From the NCBI GenBank assembly GCA_964461835.1, contig CAYWVO010000047.1, forward strand, positions 1-23,296: 23,296 bases of DNA, in the 5' to 3' direction. The DNA comes from CAYWVO01 sp964461835 (lineage in GTDB: Bacteria > Zixibacteria > MSB-5A5 > WJJR01 > JAJRUJ01). The notes below the pieces were generated by a model. It was given only the letters and a program-made list of their open reading frames with translations, had not been told where the DNA came from and did no database searches. Positions 16,039-23,187 of this stretch are shown here, piece after piece (position 1 is the first letter of the stretch; the number at the start of each line of letters is the position of its first letter). The translations under genes and the position numbers were made by a program.

Positions 16039-16151
16039 TCTCGCAGTTAATGGTTGCAATTCCGCAACCGCAGTGCGACTCGCGGATTGACAATTCCCGG
16101 CCATTGCGGTTGGCTCATTGTCTTTTCTGCACGCGGCGAACCGCCCAGCTT

Positions 16152-16195
16152 GAATATCCCGCTTGACAGTCAGCGGCTGCCGCAATAGGATATTC
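16152..16195 (+). promoter_or_regulatory. Promoter with flanking inverted repeat, upstream of the YeiH-type gene
   Basis: TTGACA (16163-16168) and TAGGAT (16186-16191) are 17 bases apart, a good sigma70 pattern, giving a start near 16198 and a 56-nt leader. A perfect 8-bp inverted repeat flanks it: GAATATCC (16152-16159) just above the -35, and GGATATTC (16188-16195) overlapping the -10. That placement suits an operator for a dimeric repressor. A small hairpin (CGGCC 16211-16215, GGCCG 16222-16226) lies in the leader. Confidence 0.55.
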
Positions 16196-16253
16196 CAGAA
16201 CGCTTTCGTACGGCCACCTAAGGCCGACAGCAATGATGGGGAGTGCTGGTACC

Positions 16254-17753
16254 ATGTTGAAGGCTCTCAATACTGAAGACTGGTGGGCGGTGTGGTTCGG
16301 TGCAATTATTATTATTGTCGCGATCATCGGTTTTCTGGGGAAGACACCAAAAGTCGGAGAGTGGATTGCCAATCCCCTGTCAGGATTCCAAAGTTATACT
16401 CGCTCGGTACCCTTAGCGGATGAGCCGGCGGACCTCGAACTCAGCGGTAAACTCGCCAAACGGTTGAGCTATGACGAAGATCAGGACCTGCTGATTTACA
16501 AAGGGCTGATGACTGCCGGCCAGCGCAGAGAGTTGAAAAAACTCTCGGAAGATCCCACCTATAAATCTGCCATCGACGGACTCTACGCCACACAACCAAT
16601 CACCAGCGGCAACAATTTGTTTGCGCTCTTGCTGTTGATGGTCTTGCTGGGGCTGTTGACAACGGTCGGGGTGCGGGCGATGGGGGAGGATGCCCTGCGG
16701 TACTTAAGCGGCTTCGCGGTGGTCTTCTTACTGGCGGTGGTAGCGTACATCTTTGCCAAACAACATACGATTAGTTCCTACGGCTTGGGGTACGCATTTT
16801 GGGCGCTTGCCCTCGGGTTGTTGATTTCCAACACCATCGGAACGCCTCGCTGGTTGTTGTCGGGCGCGAAAACTGAGTTATACATCAAGACCGGCTTAGT
16901 ACTTCTGGGTGCCGAAATCCTGTTCAATAAAATCCTGCAACTGGGCGCCCCGGGATTGTTTGTCGCGTGGCTGGTCACGCCAACGGTGATTTTTTTTATG
17001 TACCTTTATGGTACGCGCATTCTCAAAGTGGCCAGCAAAAGACTGGTGATTATTGTCGCTGCGGCAACCTCGGTGTGTGGGGTCTCTGCGGCGATTGCCA
17101 CTGCTGCTGCTTGTAAGGCTAAACGCGAAGAACTTACATTGGCGGTCGGCATGACCCTGATCTTCACCGTGCTGATGATGATTTTCATGCCAATGGGCAT
17201 TAAATTCGTCGGTCTGGATACCCTGGTCGGGGCGGCCTGGATTGGCGGCACAATTGACGCTACAGGCGCTGTGGTTGCGGCCGGTGCGTTTTTGGGCGCG
17301 GAGGCCGAGCAAGTAGCCGCCGTGGTTAAAATGGTGCAGAACATATTGATTGGTGTTGTAGCCTTCTTTGTGGCGGTCTTCTGGGTCACCAAAGTTGATC
17401 GCAAGCCGGAGGGTCCGAAGCCGAATGCGATGGAAATCTGGTATCGCTTTCCTAAGTTCATCGTGGGCTTTCTGGGCGCATCCCTGGTTTTTTCGTTTAT
17501 CCTGGTGCCGTCGCTCGGCTCGACAGTAGTAGAGAAGAACATTATCGGCGACATGACCAAGACCCTCCGAGGCTGGTTGTTCTGTTTAGCCTTTGTCTCG
17601 ATTGGGCTGGAATCCAATTTCCGCGATCTCGCCGGCCAGGTGGTCGGCGGCAAACCGATTTGGTTATATATCGTCGGGCAGTCGTTCAACCTGGTGCTGA
17701 CATTGTTAATGGCGTGGCTGGCGTTTGGGGGGATTCTCTTTGCACTCGGGTAG
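16254..17753 (+). CDS. YeiH-type putative sulfate exporter family transporter
   Basis: 499 residues from ATG 16254, preceded by GGGGAG; a frame seven codons longer starts at 16233 without a site. It has a first TM at about residues 12-28, a charged extramembrane segment at 30-120, then about ten TMs. Motifs of the YeiH/PSE family are clear: YIKTGLVLLGAEILFN, VAAATSVCGVSAAIA, and WIGGTIDATGAVVAAGAFLG. The family is labelled a putative sulfate exporter, but the substrate is not firmly known. The 90-residue soluble insertion after TM1 contains a Lys/Glu-rich helix and is an extra relative to the short E. coli YeiH. The next gene begins inside its last codons. Confidence 0.88.
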   Translation: MLKALNTEDWWAVWFGAIIIIVAIIGFLGKTPKVGEWIANPLSGFQSYTRSVPLADEPADLELSGKLAKRLSYDEDQDLLIYKGLMTAGQRRELKKLSEDPTYKSAIDGLYATQPITSGNNLFALLLLMVLLGLLTTVGVRAMGEDALRYLSGFAVVFLLAVVAYIFAKQHTISSYGLGYAFWALALGLLISNTIGTPRWLLSGAKTELYIKTGLVLLGAEILFNKILQLGAPGLFVAWLVTPTVIFFMYLYGTRILKVASKRLVIIVAAATSVCGVSAAIATAAACKAKREELTLAVGMTLIFTVLMMIFMPMGIKFVGLDTLVGAAWIGGTIDATGAVVAAGAFLGAEAEQVAAVVKMVQNILIGVVAFFVAVFWVTKVDRKPEGPKPNAMEIWYRFPKFIVGFLGASLVFSFILVPSLGSTVVEKNIIGDMTKTLRGWLFCLAFVSIGLESNFRDLAGQVVGGKPIWLYIVGQSFNLVLTLLMAWLAFGGILFALG

Positions 17754-18006
17754 GAAACAGTACGGTTGGGGGAAATTGCTGGCGGGAGTCGCCGTGCTGG
17801 TTGGTATTCTCGTGCTCGCGGCGCATGGCGGAGCACCGCCGGGAATCACCGGTGAGGTTATCCGGCACAATCAGGATACCGGCGTCGACGCCACACCGTA
17901 CTTCTATACCGAAGCCGAACATATCCACGACTTACAGGATGAGTTGGATCGCTGGTGGAATAGCCCTGACATGAATTCGCGGAGGCAGCGCTCTTTGTCG
18001 CATTAG
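17740..18006 (+). CDS. Small membrane-anchored protein overlapping the transporter
   Basis: 88 residues if started at TTG 17740, which has GGGGGGA six bases upstream (17727-17733). That start overlaps the last 14 bases of the transporter gene, a layout typical of coupled translation. It has a basic N-terminus (HSGRKQYGWGK), one TM (LLAGVAVLVGILVLAAHGG), then an outside tail with GVDATPYFYTEAEHIHDLQDELDRWW and a basic end (RRQRSLSH). Family is not recognised. Its fixed position after the transporter suggests an accessory subunit or partner. An ATG start is absent, so the exact start is uncertain. The gene ends convergently, overlapping the next gene by four bases. Confidence 0.7.
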   Translation: MHSGRKQYGWGKLLAGVAVLVGILVLAAHGGAPPGITGEVIRHNQDTGVDATPYFYTEAEHIHDLQDELDRWWNSPDMNSRRQRSLSH

Positions 18007-18800
18007 CACCTTTTCAACTGAGTCCGCAGTTCCACCACCAAATGCGGCGCACCTGAGATAATCCCGTCCGCCGCTTTACTCCCGCGCACCATCGGCTGGT
18101 AATCGACCTCGTTCCCATTAAGATATTCATGTACGAAACCACTGGCGGTGTTGATCGCGTGCGCGGCAGCAATGTCCCACACATAGGCGCCCCGTTGGCC
18201 GACACTGCCGACAATGCCGGAATACAAAATCGGGAAGATTCCATGCAGCGCCCCGCTGCCGATACTGCGGATTTTGCCGGGATATTTCGCGTAGTCGAAT
18301 TTCTGGTGAAACCGCGACGATACCATCAGGTTTGACTTGCGGGTGACTTCTTCGATACGCGGCGGAGTGATTTTTCGTCCGTTGAGGGTAACCGTGCGGT
18401 TCAGGTCGCCCATCACCAGCAGATTCAGCGCCGGAGCGAAAATGATCCCCGCGACGGGTGTTAAATCTCGATCTAAGAGTCCCACCGACACCGACCAGCC
18501 CGCCATGCCCTGGCTGAACACATCGGTACCATCGATGGGATCAACCGCAAACGTATACGGCTTGGTCTCATCATACGAGCGGACGGTTTCCTCGGTCAAC
18601 ACATTAACCTGTGGAAAGAAACCGGAGATTTTTTTGAAGAGAAAGTCATCCACTTCCTCATCGATCCGCGTTAAAACCGAGCCATCGTCTTTAAACTCGC
18701 GATCTTGCGCGGTGAGTTGCCGTTGACCGTCCTGCGCTTTTAGTCCGGCGACCCGAACGATTTCGACCAGCGAGTGCAGCGTTTCTATTTTTTCAGACAT
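18003..18800 (-). CDS. Inositol monophosphatase family phosphatase
   Basis: 265 residues. Metal-binding motifs of the lithium-sensitive phosphatase superfamily are present: E70-E71 (NVLTEE), D87-P-I-D90-G-T-D93, and the late WDIAAAH with D209. The first motif is LTEE rather than the usual GEE. This family includes inositol-1-phosphatase, 3'(2'),5'-bisphosphate nucleotidase (CysQ) and fructose-1,6-bisphosphatase types, and I cannot choose among them. It is 21 bp downstream of the PLP enzyme gene in the same direction, so they form a likely two-gene operon. It lies next to the putative sulfate exporter, and a CysQ role in sulfur metabolism would fit, but this is inference. Confidence 0.88.
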   Translation of the reverse strand: MSEKIETLHSLVEIVRVAGLKAQDGQRQLTAQDREFKDDGSVLTRIDEEVDDFLFKKISGFFPQVNVLTEETVRSYDETKPYTFAVDPIDGTDVFSQGMAGWSVSVGLLDRDLTPVAGIIFAPALNLLVMGDLNRTVTLNGRKITPPRIEEVTRKSNLMVSSRFHQKFDYAKYPGKIRSIGSGALHGIFPILYSGIVGSVGQRGAYVWDIAAAHAINTASGFVHEYLNGNEVDYQPMVRGSKAADGIISGAPHLVVELRTQLKRC

Positions 18801-18821
18801 GATTTTTCTTTCGCTTTCACA

Positions 18822-19784
18822 TTAGCCATTGTTGTCCCAGGGTAGTTGATCCAGGTTGACATTACCGCCGGAAAAAATTACGCCGATATTCTTGCCGCGC
18901 TGCCCCCAATCGGATTCCATCACCGCGGCTAACGGCACCGCCGCCGAGGGTTCGATAATGACTTTCATACGTACCCAAACCTGCCGCATCGCCACGATAA
19001 TTGCCGCATCGCTCACCGTAACAATTCGTTCCAGCTGTTGCTGCAAAATCGGAAAGGTCAACGAACCAAGGGAGGTCAATAACCCGTCGGCAATGGTACG
19101 CGGATGCTCCGAGGGGACAATATACCCTGCGGCCAGCGACCGACAGGCGTCGTCCGCCCCCGCCGGCTCCGCCCCTGCCACAGTCGTGTTGGGAGAGATT
19201 GCCGACACCGTCAGGCACGTACCGCTCATTAAGCCGCCCCCACCAACCGGCCCGATAATGATATCGAGGTCGGGAACATCCTCCAGAAACTCCAGTGCGA
19301 CCGTACCCTGGCCGGCAATCACTCGTGGATCGTTATAAGGATGAATAAACGTAGCTCTGTGTTTAGCGACAATCGCCTCCAGGCCCTCCTCCCGCGCCGC
19401 CAGCGTGGGTTCGCAGAAGGTGATCTGCCCGCCGTACCCCTTGACCGCATCTATTTTGTTTGGGGGTGCGGTGCGGGGCATCACAATATATGCGGGAATC
19501 CCTCGCCGGGACGCCGCTCGCGCCAGTGCGGCGGCGTGGTTCCCCGAGGAATGGGTGGCCACACCGTATTTGGCTTCTTCGCTGCTGAGGGAAAAGACCG
19601 CATTCGTCGCCCCACGTGCCTTAAACGCTCCGACTTTCTGGAAATTCTCCGCTTTAAAGAAAAGCGCACAGCCACAAAGCCGATCTAAGCTCTGGCAGGT
19701 CAGCACCGGAGCATGATGAACATGCGGCGCGATACGATCAGCGGCGGCGCGGATATCCTCGATTGTCGGCGGGCGGGCGGTCAT
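18822..19784 (-). CDS. PLP-dependent serine/threonine dehydratase family enzyme (serine racemase-like)
   Basis: 320 residues, fold type II. The PLP lysine is K55 in GAFKARGA, the substrate loop SSGNH is at 79-83, the phosphate-binding Gly loop GGGG at 181-184, and SGGN lies near the C-terminus. Metal-site residues resembling eukaryotic serine racemase are present (AEPAGADDA). There is no C-terminal ACT regulatory domain, so it is the short, catabolic type. Candidate activities are threonine/serine dehydratase, serine racemase and threo-3-hydroxyaspartate ammonia-lyase. The start ATG has only a weak site (CGGA). It is the first gene of the operon with the phosphatase and divergent from the XRE regulator gene. 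Confidence 0.9.
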   Translation of the reverse strand: MTARPPTIEDIRAAADRIAPHVHHAPVLTCQSLDRLCGCALFFKAENFQKVGAFKARGATNAVFSLSSEEAKYGVATHSSGNHAAALARAASRRGIPAYIVMPRTAPPNKIDAVKGYGGQITFCEPTLAAREEGLEAIVAKHRATFIHPYNDPRVIAGQGTVALEFLEDVPDLDIIIGPVGGGGLMSGTCLTVSAISPNTTVAGAEPAGADDACRSLAAGYIVPSEHPRTIADGLLTSLGSLTFPILQQQLERIVTVSDAAIIVAMRQVWVRMKVIIEPSAAVPLAAVMESDWGQRGKNIGVIFSGGNVNLDQLPWDNNG

Positions 19785-19847
19785 TTCCGATTGCAGTATC
19801 GAGCTTCAATCATTGTATTTCAATCGATTTGGCCTCTAATCAGTAAG

Positions 19848-19894
19848 ATGTAAAATTAACGTTACATTTTGTAAAGATTACCATACATTATGTA
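19848..19894 (+). promoter_or_regulatory. Operator/promoter region of the XRE operon
   Basis: This AT-rich stretch has repeated TTACAT/ATGTAA half-sites: an inverted pair ATGTAA (19848-19853) and TTACAT (19862-19867), and a perfect 11-bp palindrome TACATTATGTA (19884-19894). A loose promoter TTACAT-N16-TACATT uses the same bases. Sites lying on the promoter just ahead of a regulator gene suggest autoregulation. Confidence 0.55.
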
Positions 19895-19921
19895 CGAAAA
19901 AAATGACATAGGTGAGAGAAA

Positions 19922-20137
19922 ATGAAGCTAAAAAACCATATACGGCAACACCGGGTGCGGATGAACCTGACCCAGGAGCAACTGGCGCGACAGGTAGATG
20001 TGCGGCGGCAGACGATCATTGCGATTGAGAGAGGAAGGTATAATCCGTCCGCACTCCTGGTGTTCAAAATCGCCCGTGTGCTGGGGATGCGGGTGGATGA
20101 GTTATTCGAACTGGTGGAGGATGATCATGAAAACTGA
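19922..20137 (+). CDS. XRE-family helix-turn-helix transcriptional regulator
   Basis: 71 residues, just the HTH_3 domain. The start sits after GGTGAG. The helix-turn-helix is clear: LTQEQLARQVDVRRQTIIAIERGRYNPS, with the recognition helix around residues 27-36, followed by LLVFKIARVLGMRVDELFEL. This is the YgzD/YozG-like type of mini-regulator that is commonly paired with a small membrane protein. It probably controls its own operon through the palindromes just upstream. Its last 11 bases overlap the next gene. Confidence 0.92.
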   Translation: MKLKNHIRQHRVRMNLTQEQLARQVDVRRQTIIAIERGRYNPSALLVFKIARVLGMRVDELFELVEDDHEN

Positions 20138-20351
20138 AATGGATATCATGAAATTCGACGAGCGCCAGCGCTTCTGCTGGTTGTTGGCCAATCGGGCGAC
20201 ACTCATTTTTGTTGGGCTGTTGTGGCTGGGTTTAATCGGCTGGGAGTTCGGCCAGGGCCGTGTCCCCGTGTTCTTGATTGCCATGGTGCCAATTGTGGCG
20301 CTGGTGCGGTTCGCATTTTATAAGTACTATGCATCACGATCGAAGAATTGA
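20127..20351 (+). CDS. Small two-TM membrane protein
   Basis: 74 residues. The ATG at 20127 lies inside the end of the regulator gene (11-base overlap) and has GGAGG seven bases upstream. There are two hydrophobic helices, at about residues 23-40 (ATLIFVGLLWLGLIGWEF) and 46-64 (VPVFLIAMVPIVALVRFAF), with a basic C-terminus (YKYYASRSKN). It fits the small membrane partners often found next to YgzD-type XRE regulators. Function is unknown; a membrane sensor or a target of the regulator are guesses. Confidence 0.75.
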   Translation: MKTEMDIMKFDERQRFCWLLANRATLIFVGLLWLGLIGWEFGQGRVPVFLIAMVPIVALVRFAFYKYYASRSKN

Positions 20352-20370
20352 GAGGAGCTTTTGCCTTAGC

Positions 20371-21120
20371 ATGGATTTCAACGAATCGCTTTTCTTTGAG
20401 ATTCACTCCGGGCTCCCGCAGGAGGCCCCGGGCAGTGATGAGTCAACCCGGCGCGCGCTGCAGCTTATTCCCAATTTACCGCAAGATCCTATAATTCTGG
20501 ATATCGGCTGTGGCCCGGGACGGCAGACACTCGTCCTGGCACAGGAAACCGGTGGCCACATTACGGCAATTGATACCCATCAACCATTCCTCGATGAGCT
20601 GAAACGACGTGCCGTGAAAGCCAAGCTGGCGGATAAGATTATCACCGGCAAATGTTCGATGGCCGAGTTGCCGTTTGCCGATGGGTCCTTTGATCTGATC
20701 TGGTCGGAAGGCGCCATTTATGTCATGGGTTTTGCGGAGGGCTTACGTGCTTGGCGGCGGTTGCTGAAACCCGGTGGCTATGTGGCGGTGACCGAAGTGA
20801 ATTGGCTGAATGATAATCCGCCCAAGCGATTAGCGGCATGGTGGCGGCAGGAGTACCCGGGAATTACGACAATTGACAGATCAAAAGTTATCATCGCCGA
20901 ATGTGGGTATGAACTCATTGGCTCGTTCGCGTTGCCTGAGACCGATTGGTCGGAGAACTATTACGGCCCGTTGCAGGAACGGATTTTCAAGCTGCGGGTT
21001 ACGTACACCGGCAATTCTGATGCTCAGGCGTTTCTGGACACCCAGCAACATGAGATTGACCTGTACGAGCAATACGGTGGCTACTACGGGTATGTGTTCT
21101 ATGTCATGCGCAATCCGTGA
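20371..21120 (+). CDS. Class I SAM-dependent methyltransferase
   Basis: 249 residues from ATG 20371, 19 bp after the small membrane protein. GAGAGGAG lies upstream, though the gap of 14 bases is long. SAM-binding motif I is LDIGCGPG (43-50), the acidic ribose-binding residue is D68 (AIDTH), motif III is FDLIWSEGA (107-115), and LKPGGY (132-137) marks the later strand. The C-terminal half has aromatic-rich substrate-binding parts (YEQYGGYYGYVFYVMRNP). It resembles ubiE/small-molecule methyltransferases of the Methyltransf_11/25 type; the substrate is unknown. Being third in the XRE operon it is probably co-regulated. Confidence 0.88.
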   Translation: MDFNESLFFEIHSGLPQEAPGSDESTRRALQLIPNLPQDPIILDIGCGPGRQTLVLAQETGGHITAIDTHQPFLDELKRRAVKAKLADKIITGKCSMAELPFADGSFDLIWSEGAIYVMGFAEGLRAWRRLLKPGGYVAVTEVNWLNDNPPKRLAAWWRQEYPGITTIDRSKVIIAECGYELIGSFALPETDWSENYYGPLQERIFKLRVTYTGNSDAQAFLDTQQHEIDLYEQYGGYYGYVFYVMRNP

Positions 21121-21387
21121 TTAAAAATCATATGGGTCGCACGGCAACGGCGATAGACCTTTATATGCCGGTACTCCATCAGAATGGCCTGTTGAAAAAG
21201 GCTGCAATGTGGGATTTGGAACGGCTGGTGGGTTTTTGAGTCGGTGGTTTGGCGATGCGATTTGAAAAAAAGAATTAAGAGTTTTCAAGGAAACCTACCT
21301 GAAAGGTGGGCCACCCGGGGGAGATATGGCCGCAATCACGGTTATTTGCATACTGTCTACAAGATTATGACCGGCCGGAGGTTTAGC
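21121..21387 (+). other. Intergenic region before the Asp-box protein
   Basis: This 267-bp region has no convincing gene. A 35-codon open frame from ATG 21132 to TGA 21237-21239 has no ribosome site and no recognised motif. The longer frame opening at 21244 is in phase with the next gene but has no signal peptide at its start, so I treat it as leader. There is a small GGTGG/CCACC palindrome near 21305-21315. Confidence 0.35.
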
Positions 21388-22422
21388 GTGCATTTCAAGG
21401 TATTGCGAACTATCGGGATCAAGGGCGGATATTATCTATTCGCGATAACACTGCTTGGATTGCTGTTGTCATCCAGGTGCAGTAAACACCCAAATGACAG
21501 CGAGAATGAATCCAATTGGGTGATCCTCAACGAGGGTGGCGAGATCGAATCCCGAAAGCTTTTCTTTGCCGATTCCTTGAATGGATGGGCATTGTACAGA
21601 TTTCCTTCGTTCAGCAGGACGTTTTGGCGGACTACAAATGGCGGTACGAGTTGGACGTTAGAGGCAGTAACGCCGCACACACCATCCCCTCATTTTCGCG
21701 ACCTGACGTTCTTGGACACACAGAACGGGTGGTTAGTAGGATCGCAGGGAATAATATACCATACGCTGGACGGCGGCGAGACCTGGACAATTGACGATCA
21801 TTTCTATACCGGGGCGGGCCAACCAATCATCAGGAGGGTCTGCTTTCCGGATTCGCTCCACGGGTGGCTGGGTTTCGGCGAACGAAATATCGCTCGGTCA
21901 ACGGACGGGGGCGAGACCTGGCAACTCATCGAGATGGAGCGCCGCCTGCTGCAAGCACTCGGCGGTGATGTCGCCTTTGTCGCCGATTATTTCGGGGCAC
22001 ACATTTACCGCACGACAGATAGTGGTGCCACGTGGCAAGAGATCTACCCGGGGATTCAATACCCGCTGTCATCAGCGGAAGTGAGTTTCCTCACCCCTGA
22101 GATCGGCTGGGCAACCATCAATTGGGAATTAGAGTACCGTTTCGGCGCGCTATTGATCGCATCTGAGGACGGTGGCATTACCTGGGATACAGTTCTCAAC
22201 TTAGAAAACAATCAACTCACTGATCTCCATATGCTCCCGAGTCGCGAGGGATGGGTGCGATCGATTGACCCGCCAGTCTTGCACACCACCGATGGTTTGA
22301 CTTGGTTTGAAGATCCCTTACCGGAACTTGATGGCCGGACAGTACACGCTTTGTTCGCACGCCCTGGTCCAGACGTGTGGCTTCTGGCCGATGGATTAGT
22401 CTTATCACGTAGCAAACAGTAA
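21388..22422 (+). CDS. Ycf48-like Asp-box beta-propeller exported protein
   Basis: 344 residues from GTG 21388, chosen because CGGAGG lies six bases upstream and the signal peptide follows at once (basic start, then YYLFAITLLGLLLSS). Cys follows at about residue 31 (SSRCSK), but the residue before it is Arg, so a lipobox is not canonical and lipidation is unsure. The mature part carries about six Asp-box blades: TTNGGTSW, TLDGGETW, STDGGETW, TTDSGATW, SEDGGITW and a final TTDG. This fits the Ycf48/photosynthesis-system II assembly-factor-like or BNR/Asp-box sialidase-type propeller. It is probably a periplasmic or surface binding protein; there is no catalytic evidence. Confidence 0.85.
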   Translation: MHFKVLRTIGIKGGYYLFAITLLGLLLSSRCSKHPNDSENESNWVILNEGGEIESRKLFFADSLNGWALYRFPSFSRTFWRTTNGGTSWTLEAVTPHTPSPHFRDLTFLDTQNGWLVGSQGIIYHTLDGGETWTIDDHFYTGAGQPIIRRVCFPDSLHGWLGFGERNIARSTDGGETWQLIEMERRLLQALGGDVAFVADYFGAHIYRTTDSGATWQEIYPGIQYPLSSAEVSFLTPEIGWATINWELEYRFGALLIASEDGGITWDTVLNLENNQLTDLHMLPSREGWVRSIDPPVLHTTDGLTWFEDPLPELDGRTVHALFARPGPDVWLLADGLVLSRSKQ

Positions 22423-22467
22423 TTTGTCCGCAGTCTTTGTTGCACCATACAGTAGGAGTAGATCATT

Positions 22468-22659
22468 ATGAAACGGAATTTCATACTCTTTCTGGTAATT
22501 CCCAGTCTTATCCCTGGCATGTTGTCGGCTGGCGTGGCCCTGGGCTCCGCCCAGGGTTTCCAGGAGCCATTCCTGTTGCGCCCGGAAGCCCCGAGCGCCG
22601 GGTGCGCTTCACGCTCGCTCAGATCAGGGTCAGGCACCCGCAAGATGTTTTGCAGTTAA
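22468..22659 (+). CDS. Short ORF, signal-peptide start fused to a repeat-like tail
   Basis: 63 codons. AGGAG about 11 bases before the ATG and the first 22 residues (MKRNFILFLVIPSLIPGMLSAG) look like a genuine secreted-protein start. From about codon 23 the sequence changes to a GC-rich palindromic stretch that translates to an unnatural Ser/Arg-rich tail (SAGCASRSLRSGSGTRKMFCS). A perfect 8-bp hairpin (CCCTGGGC-TCC-GCCCAGGG, 22538-22556) marks the change. I read this as the remnant of a longer exported-protein gene whose 3' part has been replaced by a repeat-like element. A true 63-residue peptide is less likely. Confidence 0.4.
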   Translation: MKRNFILFLVIPSLIPGMLSAGVALGSAQGFQEPFLLRPEAPSAGCASRSLRSGSGTRKMFCS

Positions 22660-22660
22660 T
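22538..22660. repeat. Candidate palindromic dispersed element
   Basis: About 120 bp of GC-rich, imperfectly palindromic DNA follows the signal-peptide stretch. It has a perfect 8-bp hairpin at 22538-22556 and a second imperfect one around GCGCCCGG and CCGGGTGCGC. It does not look like coding DNA in any frame. Only one copy is in the window, so dispersal is a guess. Confidence 0.35.
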
Positions 22661-22674
22661 GTGCCTCCTACACC

Positions 22675-22710
22675 ACAAAAAAGCCCGACCCGGGGATTCC
22701 CGGACCGGGC
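22675..22710 (-). terminator. Rho-independent terminator of the cold-shock gene
   Basis: On the minus strand a 12-bp stem (GCCCGGTCCGGG / CCCGGGTCGGGC, two G-U wobbles, AATC loop) is followed by TTTTTT. It starts 24 bp after the cold-shock protein stop codon. Confidence 0.9.
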
Positions 22711-22733
22711 ACGATTGGTCGAGTTTGTTCGGA

Positions 22734-22934
22734 TTACAGTTTTCGGACGTTGGCAGCCTGAGGGCCTTTTGGCCCCTCGACAATCTCGAACTCCACTCGT
22801 TGACCTTCGGTCAGGGTTTTATACCCATCCCCTTCAATTGCCGTGTGGTGCACGAAGACATCATCACCGTCTTCACGCTTGATAAAGCCAAAACCCTTGG
22901 TGTCGTTGAACCATTTGACGGTGCCTTCCGTCAT
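22734..22934 (-). CDS. Cold-shock protein (CspA family)
   Basis: 66 residues, one complete cold-shock OB-fold domain. RNP1 is KGFGFI (13-18), RNP2 is VFVHH (26-30), and the family start TEGTVKWFN and end PKGPQAANVRKL are intact. It binds single-stranded RNA/DNA and acts as an RNA chaperone, usually in cold or stationary adaptation. GGGAG lies a few bases upstream of the ATG. The 5' region has a candidate promoter about 150 nt away and a perfect 9-bp inverted repeat in the leader, as in thermo-responsive csp mRNAs. It is a single-gene transcript with its own terminator. Confidence 0.96.
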   Translation of the reverse strand: MTEGTVKWFNDTKGFGFIKREDGDDVFVHHTAIEGDGYKTLTEGQRVEFEIVEGPKGPQAANVRKL

Positions 22935-23187
22935 GATCCACTCCCTTTGTTACTGCGGGACGAAACGGCGTCCCAATTCCGTTGGCCGATATGGCCGCTG
23001 AAACAGGTGGTTCTTTTGTGTGAATGTCCGGGATTAGATCCGTGCGGATGTTCGCAAAAGCCCTTCTGTTTCAGATTACCAACTGTCCTACTATATGGCA
23101 TCTGTTACGGGAAATAAAGTGAAAAATATATGAGAATTTTGGGGTTTAAAACAGAACGAGTCTGCTCGGACGCTCCTTCGGTTAAAT
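22935..23187 (-). promoter_or_regulatory. Structured leader and promoter of the cold-shock gene
   Basis: This 253-bp region is non-coding. A -10-like TATAGT (minus strand, 23090-23095) has a weak TTTATT -35, and would give a leader of about 149 nt. The leader holds a perfect 9-bp inverted repeat (CTGAAACAG at 22998-23006, CTGTTTCAG at 23066-23074), closing a long hairpin, and a GGCC/GGCC hairpin nearer the start codon. Long folded leaders of this kind control cspA translation in E. coli. Confidence 0.45.

Noticed and set aside
21132..21239. 35-codon frame before the Asp-box protein
   Set aside because: No ribosome site and no family signature; too short to support.
22437..23117. 226-codon open frame on the plus strand
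   Set aside because: It runs antisense over the cold-shock gene and its terminator and has no ribosome site; it is a shadow frame.
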